NCBI RefSeq assembly: GCF_000801105.2
Contig: NC_079515.1
Span: 24,761,407-24,825,406, forward strand
Origin: Raphanus sativus
Lineage: Eukaryota; Streptophyta; Magnoliopsida; Brassicales; Brassicaceae
Direction: 5' to 3'
DNA length: 64,000 bases
The notes beneath the pieces are model-generated. The model did not search any database and was not told the origin of the DNA. It saw only the letters and a program-made list of their open reading frames with translations. Position 1 is the stretch's first letter. Each line of letters begins with the position of its first letter. The translations under genes and the position numbers were made by a program. Below, piece after piece: positions 36,085 through 47,612 of the stretch.

Positions 36085-36312
36085 ATGTCTTCATCACATG
36101 CTTTCTTATTTCTTTTAGTACTAGTTTTCCAGTTATCATACAAAGTAGATTCAACACATTCTAAGGGGATGTTTGCCTTAAGTGGCTTTAAGTATTTATC
36201 CAGCTGTTATTTTGCGAATAAATTCCATAAGACTTCACAAGACATTTACACAAGAACATGTGTGAAGAGAACATTTTTTCTATCCAAAAAATTGATGATA
36301 TATATAGTGTAA
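36085..36312 (+). CDS. Possible small secreted peptide, unrecognised
   Basis: A 75-codon frame starts MSSSHAFLFLLVLVFQLSYK, a convincing signal peptide, followed by about 50 residues I do not recognise. About 65 bp covering the signal-peptide region also occurs at 45106-45175 in a form with a shifted frame and an early stop. That suggests a small gene family or a dispersed repeat. There is no TATA or conserved mature peptide I can point to. It may be a pseudogene or chance. Confidence 0.25.
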   Translation: MSSSHAFLFLLVLVFQLSYKVDSTHSKGMFALSGFKYLSSCYFANKFHKTSQDIYTRTCVKRTFFLSKKLMIYIV

Positions 36313-36387
36313 CTATCTAATGCTTTTATAAAAATGTTTTCTTGTAGACAAGCCATTATTAGTCTCCGGCTAAATCTAAACCAGTGA

Positions 36388-38335
36388 TGTGGGCCGGTCT
36401 AGTTGTGGGCCTGTATCTCATTGGTTGGAATGGGGCGACATGCTATGAAGAGAAGAAAGATACACACCAAACTCGAACCTTCTTTCTCAACTTTTGTCTC
36501 AAATTAGAATCTTTTTAATTTTTTTCCTTTACCCAGAAACCAGATTCACACTCAAATCTCCTTGGAAAGAAGAAGAAGACAAAGAGCCATGTCGGATTCT
36601 TTAGTGACGGCGATATACAGTTGGTTCACACCGACAGTACTATTCATCTTCCTCAACTTAATAATTGGTACTATTGCAATTACCTCCTCTCTATCTTCTT
36701 CTTCTTCCAAATCCAGCGACCACCAATCTCAGATCCAACGCTCTCCTTCCGTGATTCACCGTCTCAAGTCCATAAACTTCTCCTCTTTCACTTCACCACC
36801 CGACAAAACTCATCTCCAGTTTCCTCCTGTCCCAACAACTCCAGACGAACCACCAGCTTCCATCGAACAGAACCAGCCTTTTCTCTCTAGATCTCCTTCC
36901 GTTCTCCACCGAATCAAATCTTTCAACCTCTACAATTACATTTCTCAAGAACCCATCACCGTCGCCGAATCACCGCCGCCGCCGGCGTCTGTCCCCGCCG
37001 TCGAGGAAGAGGAAGAGACGGGTCCGAGCCTCGAAGAGGTTTACAGTAAGCTGAATCTGAACCACGTGGCTAGGACGAAGTCCGACACCGAGCCGGCTGC
37101 TGGAGCTCTCCCACCGAAGCTTCCCAAGAAGATGAAGAAGTCGGCGAGCACCAAGTCTCCTTTCTCTCATTTCGAGGAAGCGGAAGACGCCGTGGAGGCT
37201 CGTCGGCCGGAGACGGTTAGGGTGACGAGGGTGACTCCGGTGGAAGAGGCCGCCGATGAGCAAGTGGACGCCAAAGCTGACGATTTCATCAATCGTTTCA
37301 AGCATCAGTTGAAGTTGCAGAGGATTGATTCCATCACCAAGTACAAGGAGATGGTCAAGAAAAGAAACGACAAGTGAGAGAAAAGAGAATCACGGGGGGT
37401 CTGTTTCTTAATTATGTATTAATTTTGAGGACTGTTCTTATAAATTACCTGGCTGTATTCTCAATTTCATGTAATGGTTTTTTTCAGTGTGCTTATGCAA
37501 TTTGTGACCTGTGACCGTTCTTTTCGCCAGTTATTTACTTATATGCTGTTTTTCATATTGAGTTCGAAATGTGAAGTCTACTGTTGTTATCATAGGAGGT
37601 TCATTTGATTGCCTGTTGTGGTGTACTGACTGTTTTAGCTGCGTGTAATTTGTCATCAAACATTTTAAAATGACAGCAAGTAAGCTCTCATTGGATTTTT
37701 GTAGATTTTCAAATTTTTGGGTTCAGTCCTTTAAACCGCATTCGGATATTATTTTAGTATGGGTAGGGTTCGGTTACTAACCATTACTAGACCTTGAACA
37801 CTGCTGAGAAAATAAAATAATTCATGTATTTTTATATTAATTTTTTAGAAACAATAATGCTATTATAATTTAATGAATACACTAAGCTTTGATCTTTAAG
37901 CAATCATAGAGCACAAGAGAACGACGTTGAAACATATATTGTTATTCTACTTAAGACTGCCACATTGGTCTTGGTTGGAGAATTGTAGCTTTCGTGAAAA
38001 CCAGTTTTTATAAGCGCCTTGGCAAAAATCCCCATATTTTGACAGTAGGACCAGCATGTTTAACAGTAGCGTAAACAAAATTGAGAGAAAGCATAAACTC
38101 CTGATTCTACTGATGAGAGGAGAGTACTGAAATGAAGAAGGTACATACCCTGCAAAATTCTCAAATCCGAGAATATAAGAGTTGCAAAAAGGAAGCAAAG
38201 AAACAAACCAATAACAAGGTTTACAATCAACGTTGTTTATTACTAGTAGCCACCGGCAGAGAAGTCATAGTGAAAGAGATGGCTTTGGCTCTTCATTAGG
38301 ATCTTTGATGCAGCTTGCATCGTTAGGGAGAAGGA
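36388..38335 (+). repeat. Local duplication, unit 2, enclosing the DUF4408 gene
   Basis: Copy of the flanks of the Zim17 unit. The downstream part is interrupted by about 270 bp of extra DNA (about 37937-38205) relative to 35634-35905. Confidence 0.65.
36589..37377 (+). CDS. DUF4408/DUF761 family protein
   Basis: A single exon of 262 codons; the ATG at 36589 is chosen because the frame further upstream has only a TTG. The N terminus (about 1-35, AIYSWFTPTVLFIFLNLIIG) is a membrane-spanning DUF4408 segment. The middle is low-complexity, rich in Ser and Pro, with two repeats of the form RSPSVxHRxKSxN at about 45-60 and 105-120. The C terminus, DDFINRFKHQLKLQRIDSI and following, is the DUF761 motif. 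The cellular role of this plant family is not established. I do not recall a DUF4408 gene at this place in Arabidopsis, so it may have been inserted in this lineage. Codons look normal and the frame is intact. Confidence 0.85.
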   Translation: MSDSLVTAIYSWFTPTVLFIFLNLIIGTIAITSSLSSSSSKSSDHQSQIQRSPSVIHRLKSINFSSFTSPPDKTHLQFPPVPTTPDEPPASIEQNQPFLSRSPSVLHRIKSFNLYNYISQEPITVAESPPPPASVPAVEEEEETGPSLEEVYSKLNLNHVARTKSDTEPAAGALPPKLPKKMKKSASTKSPFSHFEEAEDAVEARRPETVRVTRVTPVEEAADEQVDAKADDFINRFKHQLKLQRIDSITKYKEMVKKRNDK

Positions 38336-38740
38336 CATTTACCTTTTTCTGAGACTTGAATAGATAAGGCTTAGTCTTCATCCATGGATCTTTTTTATGT
38401 TTCCTGCTTGGCTCTTGAATTCTTGATGCAGCAGTTCTTTAGTCAGTTTGGCTATTTTATTTTGCTTGTTGAACAAAATATATAATGTAGATATGAGCAC
38501 ATATTAAGAGAATAAAGCTAAATGAGTACGAATGTAAAGTAAACTTACACCACTTACAAAAAAAGTATTCGAGATGCAAAAAAAAAATGTTCGCATTTTC
38601 TTGTATGTAAATAAGGTGGTTGTGGATATAAATTAAAGTTCACCCACTGAGAAAAAGATGATAATAATCGATTTAAAGAAAGTGATAGTGCTGTAATAAT
38701 TCTCCACTGACTTATTGAAAATGGATAAAATAATTCATTT

Positions 38741-41700
38741 CTAGGTGTTCAGCTTCTCGATGATCTTTGAAAGGGCTGAATATGTGCCCATAGCTGAACA
38801 TACTGCTCCTACTGTGATAATTACGATACAAAGCACCACCTACAACACACATGAAAATGGTTGTCAAGAGAGGATATGAAACATTAGCTACTTATTGACA
38901 TTAGAGACTCAAAGTGGACATTTGGTTTTTCATTCTCCCGGTTAAGAGATGTATACCTGAGTAGGGGTTACTTTTGTCCTTAAGATGCTCAAGAAACAAG
39001 CGGGTGGTAGTATCAACGTCTGTGTCCAGAAGCACAACATTCATATGAAAATGCAAACTATATATGAGCTTGCTTGCATAACAAGAAACTTTATATATAA
39101 CTTACAATGAGCATTGTCAAGAATGATCCAATTAATGACATGACAAGGCCTGCAAGAAGTGAGAGTCAATAGCTACATATGATTGCAAAGAGAGTAACAC
39201 CTTTTTCATATTTTTTGAGTGTGCTTACCAAAAAAGGGAATCGCAAGACCAACGAGCAGAGTAGAGAAGGCCAACGCGCTTCTAATGGCGATTGCATAGA
39301 AACGTGACTTGCCATGGTTTGATGGTAGTAACTCCTCAAGACTCATTGCAACCGGAGACAATGTCAAAGCATATGTGATTTCTCTATTAAGGCCACACAA
39401 CTTTTCAGTTTCAATAGATGAGAATATATGTTAATAAGGTTGTGGAAATTACAGAAATCAGTAAAGAGTTCTGAAAAAATCATTAGAAAAGGATATTTGG
39501 TAAATGGACTGACTACCTGCAAAAAGGTTTTAAAAAACGTCAATGAAACATATTTTGGTATTTCTGTAATATATATATACTATCTAAGTCATTTGCCCAT
39601 AAACATAACTTATGGTATTGTGTATGCAATAATATTTTAAAAGCTTTGACATATTACAAAATCAACGATATATTCTAGTGCATCTTAATGAGAACCATCC
39701 CCATTTTTTTTTCAGGTAACAACTAAAAGAAGTATGGAACGAAACTTACCGTGGTCCATAAAGCAATCTTAGACGCAACCAACTCTTGAGGCATATTGAG
39801 AGTAAATTGTGATTCTGTTGATTCTCCGAACATGCTATATCCCATGACAGCGACACCCGCATACATCAAAGTACAAATTCCAAAACTGCAAAGTTAAAAA
39901 AAAAAAAACTCTACTTCAGAAACAAAGAGTTTCCAACTATTAATAATGTTTTTATAAGATGTTACCATGTCAAGAGTACCGCAGGGAACTGAGAGGGTTT
40001 GGCCATGGAAGTGTAGATATTTGGAAAAACACCATGCCCTGAATAACAGTAACCATAGAGTCCTACAGAAACAGGTAATGTTGCCAGGTTCAGAGGAGTC
40101 CCTTTGCTGTGAATTCCAACTTCATCAACCAAACCGATCCAGAACAAACACACAACCACTAAAACTGATGCAATCACCCCTCCAGCTGAAAAATTAAGGA
40201 TATGATTAGTTATAACCAAAACTCAATAAAATTTTATACGTTTGACTAAATTATATAACTGAAGATAGATTTAGTTTCGGTGACAAAAAATAAAATTGTT
40301 TACCATATTAAAATAAACTATTTACAGGTTCGAACCAAATCCGAACTTAACCAGATTTCCAAACCAAATTAAATCAAAATTTAGTTATAATTTGGTATAA
40401 ATATGTTAAAATGAAACAATATAACTGAACCGAATTAAACTGAAAACCAAATGTTCACTCCTAAACCATTATGGATCTGAAAAAGATAAGATGATTGCTT
40501 GAAGGATAGAAAGAATCATCTTTAGATCTTTTTACCTGAAATGTAACTTAGTATACTGAGATCTCGAAGCCAGACGGTGGGGAGAACAGCAATGGTAGTA
40601 AGGAGAGCAAATAGATGAGGTGCATCTAAATGAAACCCTCCAATGCTTAGAGCAGCATTTGGAAATAGTGATGAAAGATTGTCACTTTCCAAAATTATGT
40701 ATTCAACACTCATAGCCTACATAGAGAGAACATAGAAACATATCAGGTATGTTACTTTATCAAATTAAAGAATATTCAGAATCAATCTAAGGCAGTTGCA
40801 CAATTTTTTTTGTCCTGTTTAGAATAGCATTTCAGTATGTGGTGTTGATAATTTTCAACAATATGATATACTTAAAACCAAATAATCCAAGAATAAAACA
40901 AGAGAGGGGGAGACAGTATGGACCCTGAGCAAAGGTGTTGTGCTACTCCACATGTGGTCCCTGGTTACGACTTAAGATCCATTTTAGGCATTTATTTTTA
41001 TTAAAAATTTGTGTTTTGTCTTTACTAATAAACTTATAAAGTATACTATTGGAGGAACTGCAAGTTGTACTTACATATAGCTCCAGATAGAGTATTATCT
41101 GCAATCAAAAGAGGAAGACAACTATAAATTGTGAGATAAATTATATCTTATAAACCTCAGATTAAAAGATATAGATGACGAGTTTGTTAGTAAATTCATC
41201 GATAACATGTTGAACTTACGGAGACAAGGATGCGGCCGGTGGTACCAAAAGCCGCATGGCCAATATCTGGATAAGTCTGGAGGTCGGGGTGGCTATCAAG
41301 GCAGTAACGCAAAAGCAATCCAGTGTAGAAACAAAGAATACCAAATGCAAAGAGAATGAGAAGCCCCAACCATCCACCTTCCTTCACAGCATATGGTGTT
41401 GACAATATTCCAACCCCACATAGAACATTTACTCCTGCACATGTGTGTGTAGTATGTCATCACACAAAGTTAGTCTTAGTTAATTAGGAATGTCACCATG
41501 TAGTTTTTATGAAACTCACCATTAAGAACGGCTTGTCCGAATGAGCTATCGTTGGAGATTCCCATTTCATGAGACACCCTGGAAGAGGCTTTGGAAGAAA
41601 GTAGAGAATGAGAGCTACGCTTACGCTTTGCTGCTTCTTCATCTACTAGCAGAGGTTTTGTAACAGCAGGTAATGCTTCTGGAGTATGTCTTCTTGTTAA

Positions 41701-42091
41701 GGACATGAAAGAGCTTTCAAATCTTGATAATGAAGAATTACCCAAAAAACCAGGACTGGGAGATGGTAAACTTCCATACAGATCAATCGATTGCCTAAGA
41801 CATTATAACAGAGTAACATGAAAATGGTTAGGATCCAAATAAAATGTTTTTTTTGTAACTGATCCACATAAAATGTTGTAAATCTGAGAATCATGGTTAT
41901 ATAATATACCTGTAACTCTTTGGCCATGCCGTTGAGTATGAGTTAGGTTTAGAATGATGTCGGTTTTGATTGTGAGTATCAGAATGATCGGAAAAGGCTC
42001 CATCGTCTTCTTCTTCTTCGGACGAGTTCTTTCTCTCCTCCTCTCCATCACTCTCAAGGTAGAGGCTCTGATCAGAAGATGAGTGATTCAT
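38741..42091 (-). CDS. Amino-acid transporter of the AVT (vacuolar, AAAP) family
   Basis: Twelve exons on the minus strand: 42091-41910, 41794-41520, 41434-41220, 41098-41075, 40716-40536, 40195-39966, 39885-39750, 39516-39497, 39374-39239, 39149-39106, 39019-38957, 38839-38741. They join in frame to 534 residues. A Ser/Asp/Glu-rich cytosolic N terminus ([19 protein letters not shown]) of about 130 residues precedes the transporter domain of about ten or eleven membrane segments. Family signatures include [20 protein letters not shown] and [21 protein letters not shown] proteins move neutral amino acids across the vacuolar membrane. It corresponds to Arabidopsis At3g54830 by position and sequence. 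Intron 8 is a minor-class AT-AC intron, so production depends on the U12 spliceosome. A weaker start at 42121 (MCLSDKG) is possible. Confidence 0.9.
39375..39496 (-). other. U12-type AT-AC intron in the AVT gene
   Basis: The 122-nt intron starts ATATCCTTTTC (39496 leftward), the strict U12 donor, and ends TCAC (39378-39375). A branch-site-like CCTTAAT (39391-39385) lies about 10 nt before the end. Joining …TTTACCAA with ATATGCTTTG restores TKYALTL. No GT donor is available nearby. Confidence 0.9.
41832..41877. repeat. Micro-insertion in AVT intron 1: T6 + GTAACT between 17-bp direct repeats
   Basis: GATCCAAATAAAATGTT (41832-41848) and GATCCACATAAAATGTT (41861-41877) differ at one base. The minus-strand insert is AGTTAC-A6. 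Confidence 0.75.
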
Positions 42092-42324
42092 TTTCTCACA
42101 ACCCTTATCCGATAAACACAACTTAGATTTTAGTGGAATCTTTAAATTACAAAAGACAAAATATTTGATTCACAGAAAAAGTAGGAGTCTAGGCAAGTGA
42201 AAGGGCAAAACGAAGACCCGGTCGAGGGCAACTATACGAGTAAAGAGCCGTTAAAATGTGAGTCATTCATATATAGCAATCAGATTTAACTATGGTTAAG
42301 TTATTGTAACTATAGTTTAACGCA

Positions 42325-44113
42325 TCTATACTATTAAAGTAAAATACCTAATAGGTATTTGCCCTTAGTTTTTCAAGTTAATTACATTTCAATGCCACTA
42401 ACATTTTTTTATTATTTTTAATTTAAAAATTCAGTATTGTTTTCAACTAATGTTAACCAATTACATTTGAGCAGCATTTAATTATTATACTCTAAAAATC
42501 CAATTTCCACGTCTTATGTTAGCCAAAGATATAATAACACAATCTAACTACCCAATGCTAATATCTCGACTTCTAGAAACAAATATTACACGATCTTCCA
42601 GTAAATGGTAACTGAATTTAACTTTTCAGTAAACTGTATCTATAATATTAGGCATATGCCATATTCTAGATTCTAAAAACTACGATTCTAGCCATTTATT
42701 TTGAAATTCATAAAAATTACACATAGAGTTATTAATTATTAAAAAATTGGAGAATTATAGTGGTAGATTATTTCATTAATGTTGGTAATAAAATTACTTT
42801 AATTATATCATAAATGAATCCAAAAAATTATTTTTAAAAATTAACTTTAATAGAATTGTCTTAATTTTTAAAAAATATTAATATGTGATTTTTCAAGACT
42901 TCTCAATTATATCTATACTATTACACATAGGATTCTGCCCTTATAGTTCTATCAATATTACTACTTGTGTCATTCTTATATTTAAGTGACAACATTAAAT
43001 TTTTTACTTAAAAATATATATATTCGTTTTGTTGCCAAATCTAATTATAAAAATATACTTGCTAAAGAAAGATTTTGTTACCATAAATTTTAAAAGATTT
43101 TGTTACCATAAATTTTAAAAGATTTTGTTACACGTTTTTTTATTTTTTAAATGGGTAAAATATTTATATTCAAAACAATTATATGACAGAGACTATATAA
43201 TGTTTATCCATACATCCATTTCACAACAAAATTATTTTCTACTCCAAAACGTTATTAATTTTTCAACAGTTTGCTTACATATTTGCCAAAATATATATCA
43301 ATGAAACCATTCACTTTTTTATTAAAAAAACAAATATTCACTATCTACATATACAATGTTAACACTAATAAAATATTTGTTTTCTATTTATTACAAAAAT
43401 CTAACTTTAGCTATGTTTAAAATAATGAATTTGTTCCAATTTGTTAAATTAAGATTTCGAGGATTAGTAGTAATATACTGACTTAATTACAATAAATAAG
43501 ATAGGTAATTCTTGATTTTGTTTGTTAATTAATAAATATATAGACAAAAAAAATTAGTGCATATCGAAAAAATTATATAGGTAAAAAAATGGACAAAAAA
43601 TAGGTAAGAGAACATTCTCCAAAATATCAAATGATTTAAATCTATTAACTTCAAAAATATACATCCGAATTTTTAACAAAACATATTCATTTTTAATCAT
43701 TTTGGGCTACTTTGATATTTTACAATTGTAATAAAACATTAATATTTACACTATGCTGTTATAAAACATTTCAAAAAATAATAATAATAGTATATTATTA
43801 TAGACATAAAAATAGTAACCATCAATAAAATAAATGATAATAATTCTATCTAAATAGTAACAAACACATGTTTATATATGATAAATGGTAAAATACGGGC
43901 CACCCATTTAGTTAACTAATCAGAATTGAGTTACAATAGTTAAAATTAATTCACAAGTTGAATATAATTACAAGAATATTATATAATTAAAAAACTAAAT
44001 AATAGTCAACCCACATATAAATAAAAATATAAAATATGAAACTTATGATATTTCCAATTTAAATTTTAAAATTGAAAAAATCCCGCGCTTTGAAAGCGCG
44101 GGTCAAAATCTAG
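42325..44113 (+). mobile_element. Non-autonomous Helitron (about 1.79 kb), possibly two nested
   Basis: It starts TCTATACTATTAAAGTAAAA at 42325 after an A, the standard Helitron 5' end. It ends with the perfect hairpin CCCGCGCTTT-G-AAAGCGCGGG (44082-44102), then TCAAAATCTAG (CTAG 44110-44113) and a T. A second Helitron-like start, TCTATACTATTACACATAGG, occurs at 42912. No Rep/helicase is encoded. It lies about 230 bp upstream of the AVT start codon. Tandem 25-bp repeats (GATTTTGTTACCATAAATTT) occur at about 43072-43131. Confidence 0.85.
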
Positions 44114-45105
44114 TTATCCTTTTATAACTCACTGAATATCTTAAAAACTAGACCTTGATTATATTAAATTATATTAATTTGGAACTGTATATATAATACA
44201 TAATAAAAACACTGAATTTTCATTTTCTCTATATATAAAATTTTAGAAATGGTAAGAATTCAAATTAACGGTATCAACTTATCTGTTAAATCAAGGATGA
44301 TCAAATAAAATAATATATCACAAATTTCCTACAAAAAAATATTTTCTAGATACAGATTAAATTATAACTATATGACAAATATTTTATTGTAAGCGTATTT
44401 CAACTGTAACTACAATGAAATGGTTTTCCACATATAAATGATCAGCAAAAGAAAGTTTTTTTATCTTTAGATTGGCGACTATTTGTACTTTATCAATAAT
44501 TTTGTTTTTTTTTCTTGCAAATATCACATGTGTTGTGAAGAATTTATCAACAAATTAACATTATCACGCACTAAGAATAATGAATTATATAAAACTACAA
44601 TAATCATCTTGATTGTTATATATGAATGTATACATGCGTTTGTGTTTTATCCATTATATATAACTCACTATATATATTTCTTTCAGTCTCATATAATTTT
44701 TTTTGTCGACATTTTCATTAAAAACCCAACAAAAGGCTAAAAGTTGGTTTGGTACAATTCGGTTTAACTTATTTAGGTTCAAAATACAAATTAATATGAT
44801 TTTTTTCTCTCCTCGTTTTTCCATTAATATTACATAACAAATGAACAACTAAAAATACCTAATAGCACCTAAAAAGGAATTATGAGAAAACCGTATTGGC
44901 AAGGGTAGAACAATGTCCACATGGTGTGCATGTGGATCTGTTTAATGATATTTTCAATTTTTCTTAACGTAAGAGTGGCAATGATTCAACCGTATCTCGA
45001 AGCCACAACTCAAGAACTTGTACATATTTGATATATGAAATACAAAAACGAACATGCCCACATTTAATCTCTTTTTATTCGCCGCTTCCAGCTATATAAA
45101 TATGT

Positions 45106-45175
45106 TCGTCTTCACATGCTTTATTATATCTTATAGTACGTATTTTCAATTATTTTCCAAGTAGATTCAGCACGT
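45106..45175 (+). pseudogene. Degenerate copy of the signal-peptide region at 36085-36155
   Basis: CACATGCTTTATTATATCTTA…AAGTAGATTCAGCACG parallels CACATGCTTTCTTATTTCTTTTA…AAGTAGATTCAACACA. A TATATAAATATG precedes it. The frame is shifted and stops after about 20 codons. Confidence 0.35.
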
Positions 45176-45742
45176 TAATTAGTTGTTTCGATTATTATTT
45201 TCACACTTGTGCATTATGAATCTATTGACGATCTATGATGGTTTATGTTTATCTGTGTACTAGATGATAAGAAGCTCGACACATGCAGACATAAACCACC
45301 CATCACTATTGTATTATTGTGTTGTATATTAATATTGTAATGTCTGATTATTCGTAAGCAAATCTTAGAAATGTAAATAACATATTGCTTAACGGGTTTT
45401 AGGTAGTAAGTACGTAGACCTTTGTCTCGGCGAAAAGATTTATTCAAATTAGATTTGATGGACTGTTATTGTTAACTTCCATTAAATTAACCTTTACAAC
45501 GTATATATACAATCTCAAGAGAAGACATTCCCGAAACAAGAACATGAAATATCCCTAACATAATGGAAGTTATCATTATCTTGACAATGAGAATATTCGA
45601 TATGATCCTTGGCACACGAGGATCCCTAATAGTTATAGTTCAAGATCAGTTACAGGACCTGAGTTGTTAACTCCTTCTTAATAAAACGATTTTTATTAAA
45701 ATCTATGTAATATTTATTTGGGCGCCAAATTATCCTCACATG

Positions 45743-45801
45743 AATAGTCTATCATCATGTGTTCAAAAAATAAAAAAAAATTAATAAATAGTCCATCATC
45801 A
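45743..45801. repeat. Possible micro-insertion between 15-bp direct repeats
   Basis: AATAGTCTATCATCA (45743-45757) and AATAGTCCATCATCA (45787-45801). The 29-bp insert contains A6TA9. Confidence 0.5.
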
Positions 45802-46284
45802 GATGGGCTCCTCGTTAGGAATAAACACATGGATCTCTCATATGTGCTATTGCCTTATTAACAACCAGTACACCTTGATCACTAACGTTGCTTCCTTCAC
45901 ATATCCTTCAATTCTCAAGTCACAAATAAGAATGAAATATACAAGAAGTCAAGAATGATATTCGACCAAAAAATATACCATAGTTTGAGTTTTCCGATTA
46001 TATTTAGAGATTAAGATATCAAGTTAGCTTGAATTAATATTCTGGAAGTCGGAAAGTTGTTTGTAGAAAGGTTGCATCGAATTTACTGAGGGTCGTTGCC
46101 TCGTCGGAGTATGCAAATAATTTGAATCTTACAAGTAGCGATATTTAACGTGATGAAATCATAGCGAGTTTTAAGATCTTAGGTGTTTTTCTGGTATTTT
46201 ATATCATAATATAATATTATAATCCCTTATGTAAAAAACTCTCATGACTGTAGAAAAACTCTGGAATACTTATTTCAGTCTGAT

Positions 46285-46332
46285 AACACCATCACGAAAC
46301 TTAGTTTCAAAAAAAAAACACCATCACGAAAC
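46285..46332. repeat. Micro-insertion: TTAGTTTC + A8 between 16-bp direct repeats
   Basis: AACACCATCACGAAAC occurs identically at 46285-46300 and 46317-46332. Confidence 0.88.
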
Positions 46333-46354
46333 CGCAAGGCCAAAATGTCTTAAT

Positions 46355-46404
46355 GGAGCGTGTATAAACTTTTTTTTTGGTCACGAAAGGAGCGTGTATA
46401 AACT
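46355..46404. repeat. Micro-insertion: T8 + GGTCACGAAA between 16-bp direct repeats
   Basis: GGAGCGTGTATAAACT occurs identically at 46355-46370 and 46389-46404. The minus-strand insert is TTTCGTGACC-A8. It lies only 22 bp from the preceding micro-insertion and has the opposite tail orientation. Confidence 0.88.
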
Positions 46405-47006
46405 AGTGCAAGGGATTTTGAGTATTTGAAAATATAGGCGATTTGTTTTATAATGTTTGGCATTCATCTAATCTTGAAGCTATTTGCTGATAGTAATATT
46501 CCCTCTAGGAAAATTGGGTTCAGAAACATTTCCTACGTCATATACCATTACAGCATATCACGAATACATTAATTCATTTTTACATGGAAGCTTTTACCAG
46601 TAAAACACAACCAATGAAATTTGATGTAGGGTTAAGAAGTTGCAATAATATGGATGCAAATTTGGAATAGATCTTTAAGGGTTTATTCTCGAACAAAATA
46701 TCTCAAAAGCATACAATCCAGAGATTGTAACTGTGGCAATTGGGACAAGTGGCAGTAAGGGACAAGACAACTCACTCATCTAACCGGTAAACGGACCGAC
46801 ATTAGACATGAAAACTAAAAACTTTGATGTGTCGTGAAGCATCCACATGGTGCTCTCTGATTGCTTAGATCTCAGATTACGTAGTTGTAATACCAGTAGA
46901 AGATCTAATAGCGTGATCTAACACGTGTCGACTTTTATTTCGTGTTCAGATTTCAGATTGGCCTTTAGGATCGAACTAGGTGTACAATTAGATTCTCCCA
47001 CTTTTC

Positions 47007-47055
47007 CCATAAGATTTTTTTTTTTTTTTTTTTTTTTGGTCAAACCATAAGATTT
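47007..47055. repeat. Micro-insertion: long T run + GGTCAAA between 11-bp direct repeats
   Basis: CCATAAGATTT occurs at 47007-47017 and 47045-47055. The minus-strand insert is TTTGACC-A(20), similar to the 46371-46388 insert next to the tail. Confidence 0.8.
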
Positions 47056-47315
47056 CTTAATCCGTTGTTTCATATGTACGTCGGAACGTAAGATATTTTC
47101 TCAGTTATATCCTCTCTATCATATTAGTATTAGATATTTACCACTACCTTTTTCCCCAAAAAATCTTTTAATATTGCAATAATATAATAAAATATGAAGT
47201 TATATGATTTGAGAACCATTGAATGATCGATATTTTAGAGAGTTACTTACGTAAAAATATAATAAAATAAGAAAAATATGAAGAAAAAGAGAGAGAATCA
47301 GTTTTTGGAGAAGAA

Positions 47316-47612
47316 GGCCCTGTTCGTTTGCTGGTCGCTAGCGTCATCGACCAATTTCAGCGACCAAACGTTGTTCGTTTACTGTTCGCGGGTTTAACGA
47401 CCGATCGCAGCGACTAAACGCTAGCGACCAGCGATTAAAAAATTTGGACGCTAGAAATTTTAAAAAGCAGGATCAAAATCGTGCGATCAAAATTTTTTTT
47501 TAAAAAAAAATAGTCGCTGAGATTAAACGCACGACCTCCAAACGAACACTATCAGCGACATTAAGTCGCAGTCGCTGGTCGCTGACTCTGGTCGCTGGTC
47601 GCTATAGAGCAA
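47316..47612. mobile_element. MITE-like element packed with GTCGCT/AGCGAC motifs
   Basis: It begins GGCCCTGTTCGTTTGCTGGT and has inverted counterparts CCAAACGAACACT (47538-47550) and CTGGTCGCTATAGAGCAAAC (about 47593-47612). GGTCGCT or AGCGACC occurs about ten times in both orientations. The GGCC…GTTCGTTTG end resembles Harbinger-type MITEs, but target duplication and exact ends are unclear. Confidence 0.5.

Noticed and set aside
43072..43135. Short direct repeats considered as a CRISPR-like array
   Set aside because: Only about 2.5 contiguous 25-bp copies without unique spacers, in a plant nuclear sequence; simple tandem repeat.
44483..44740. 85-codon ORF
   Set aside because: AT-rich Ile/Tyr/Phe-rich translation; no promoter or homologue recognised.
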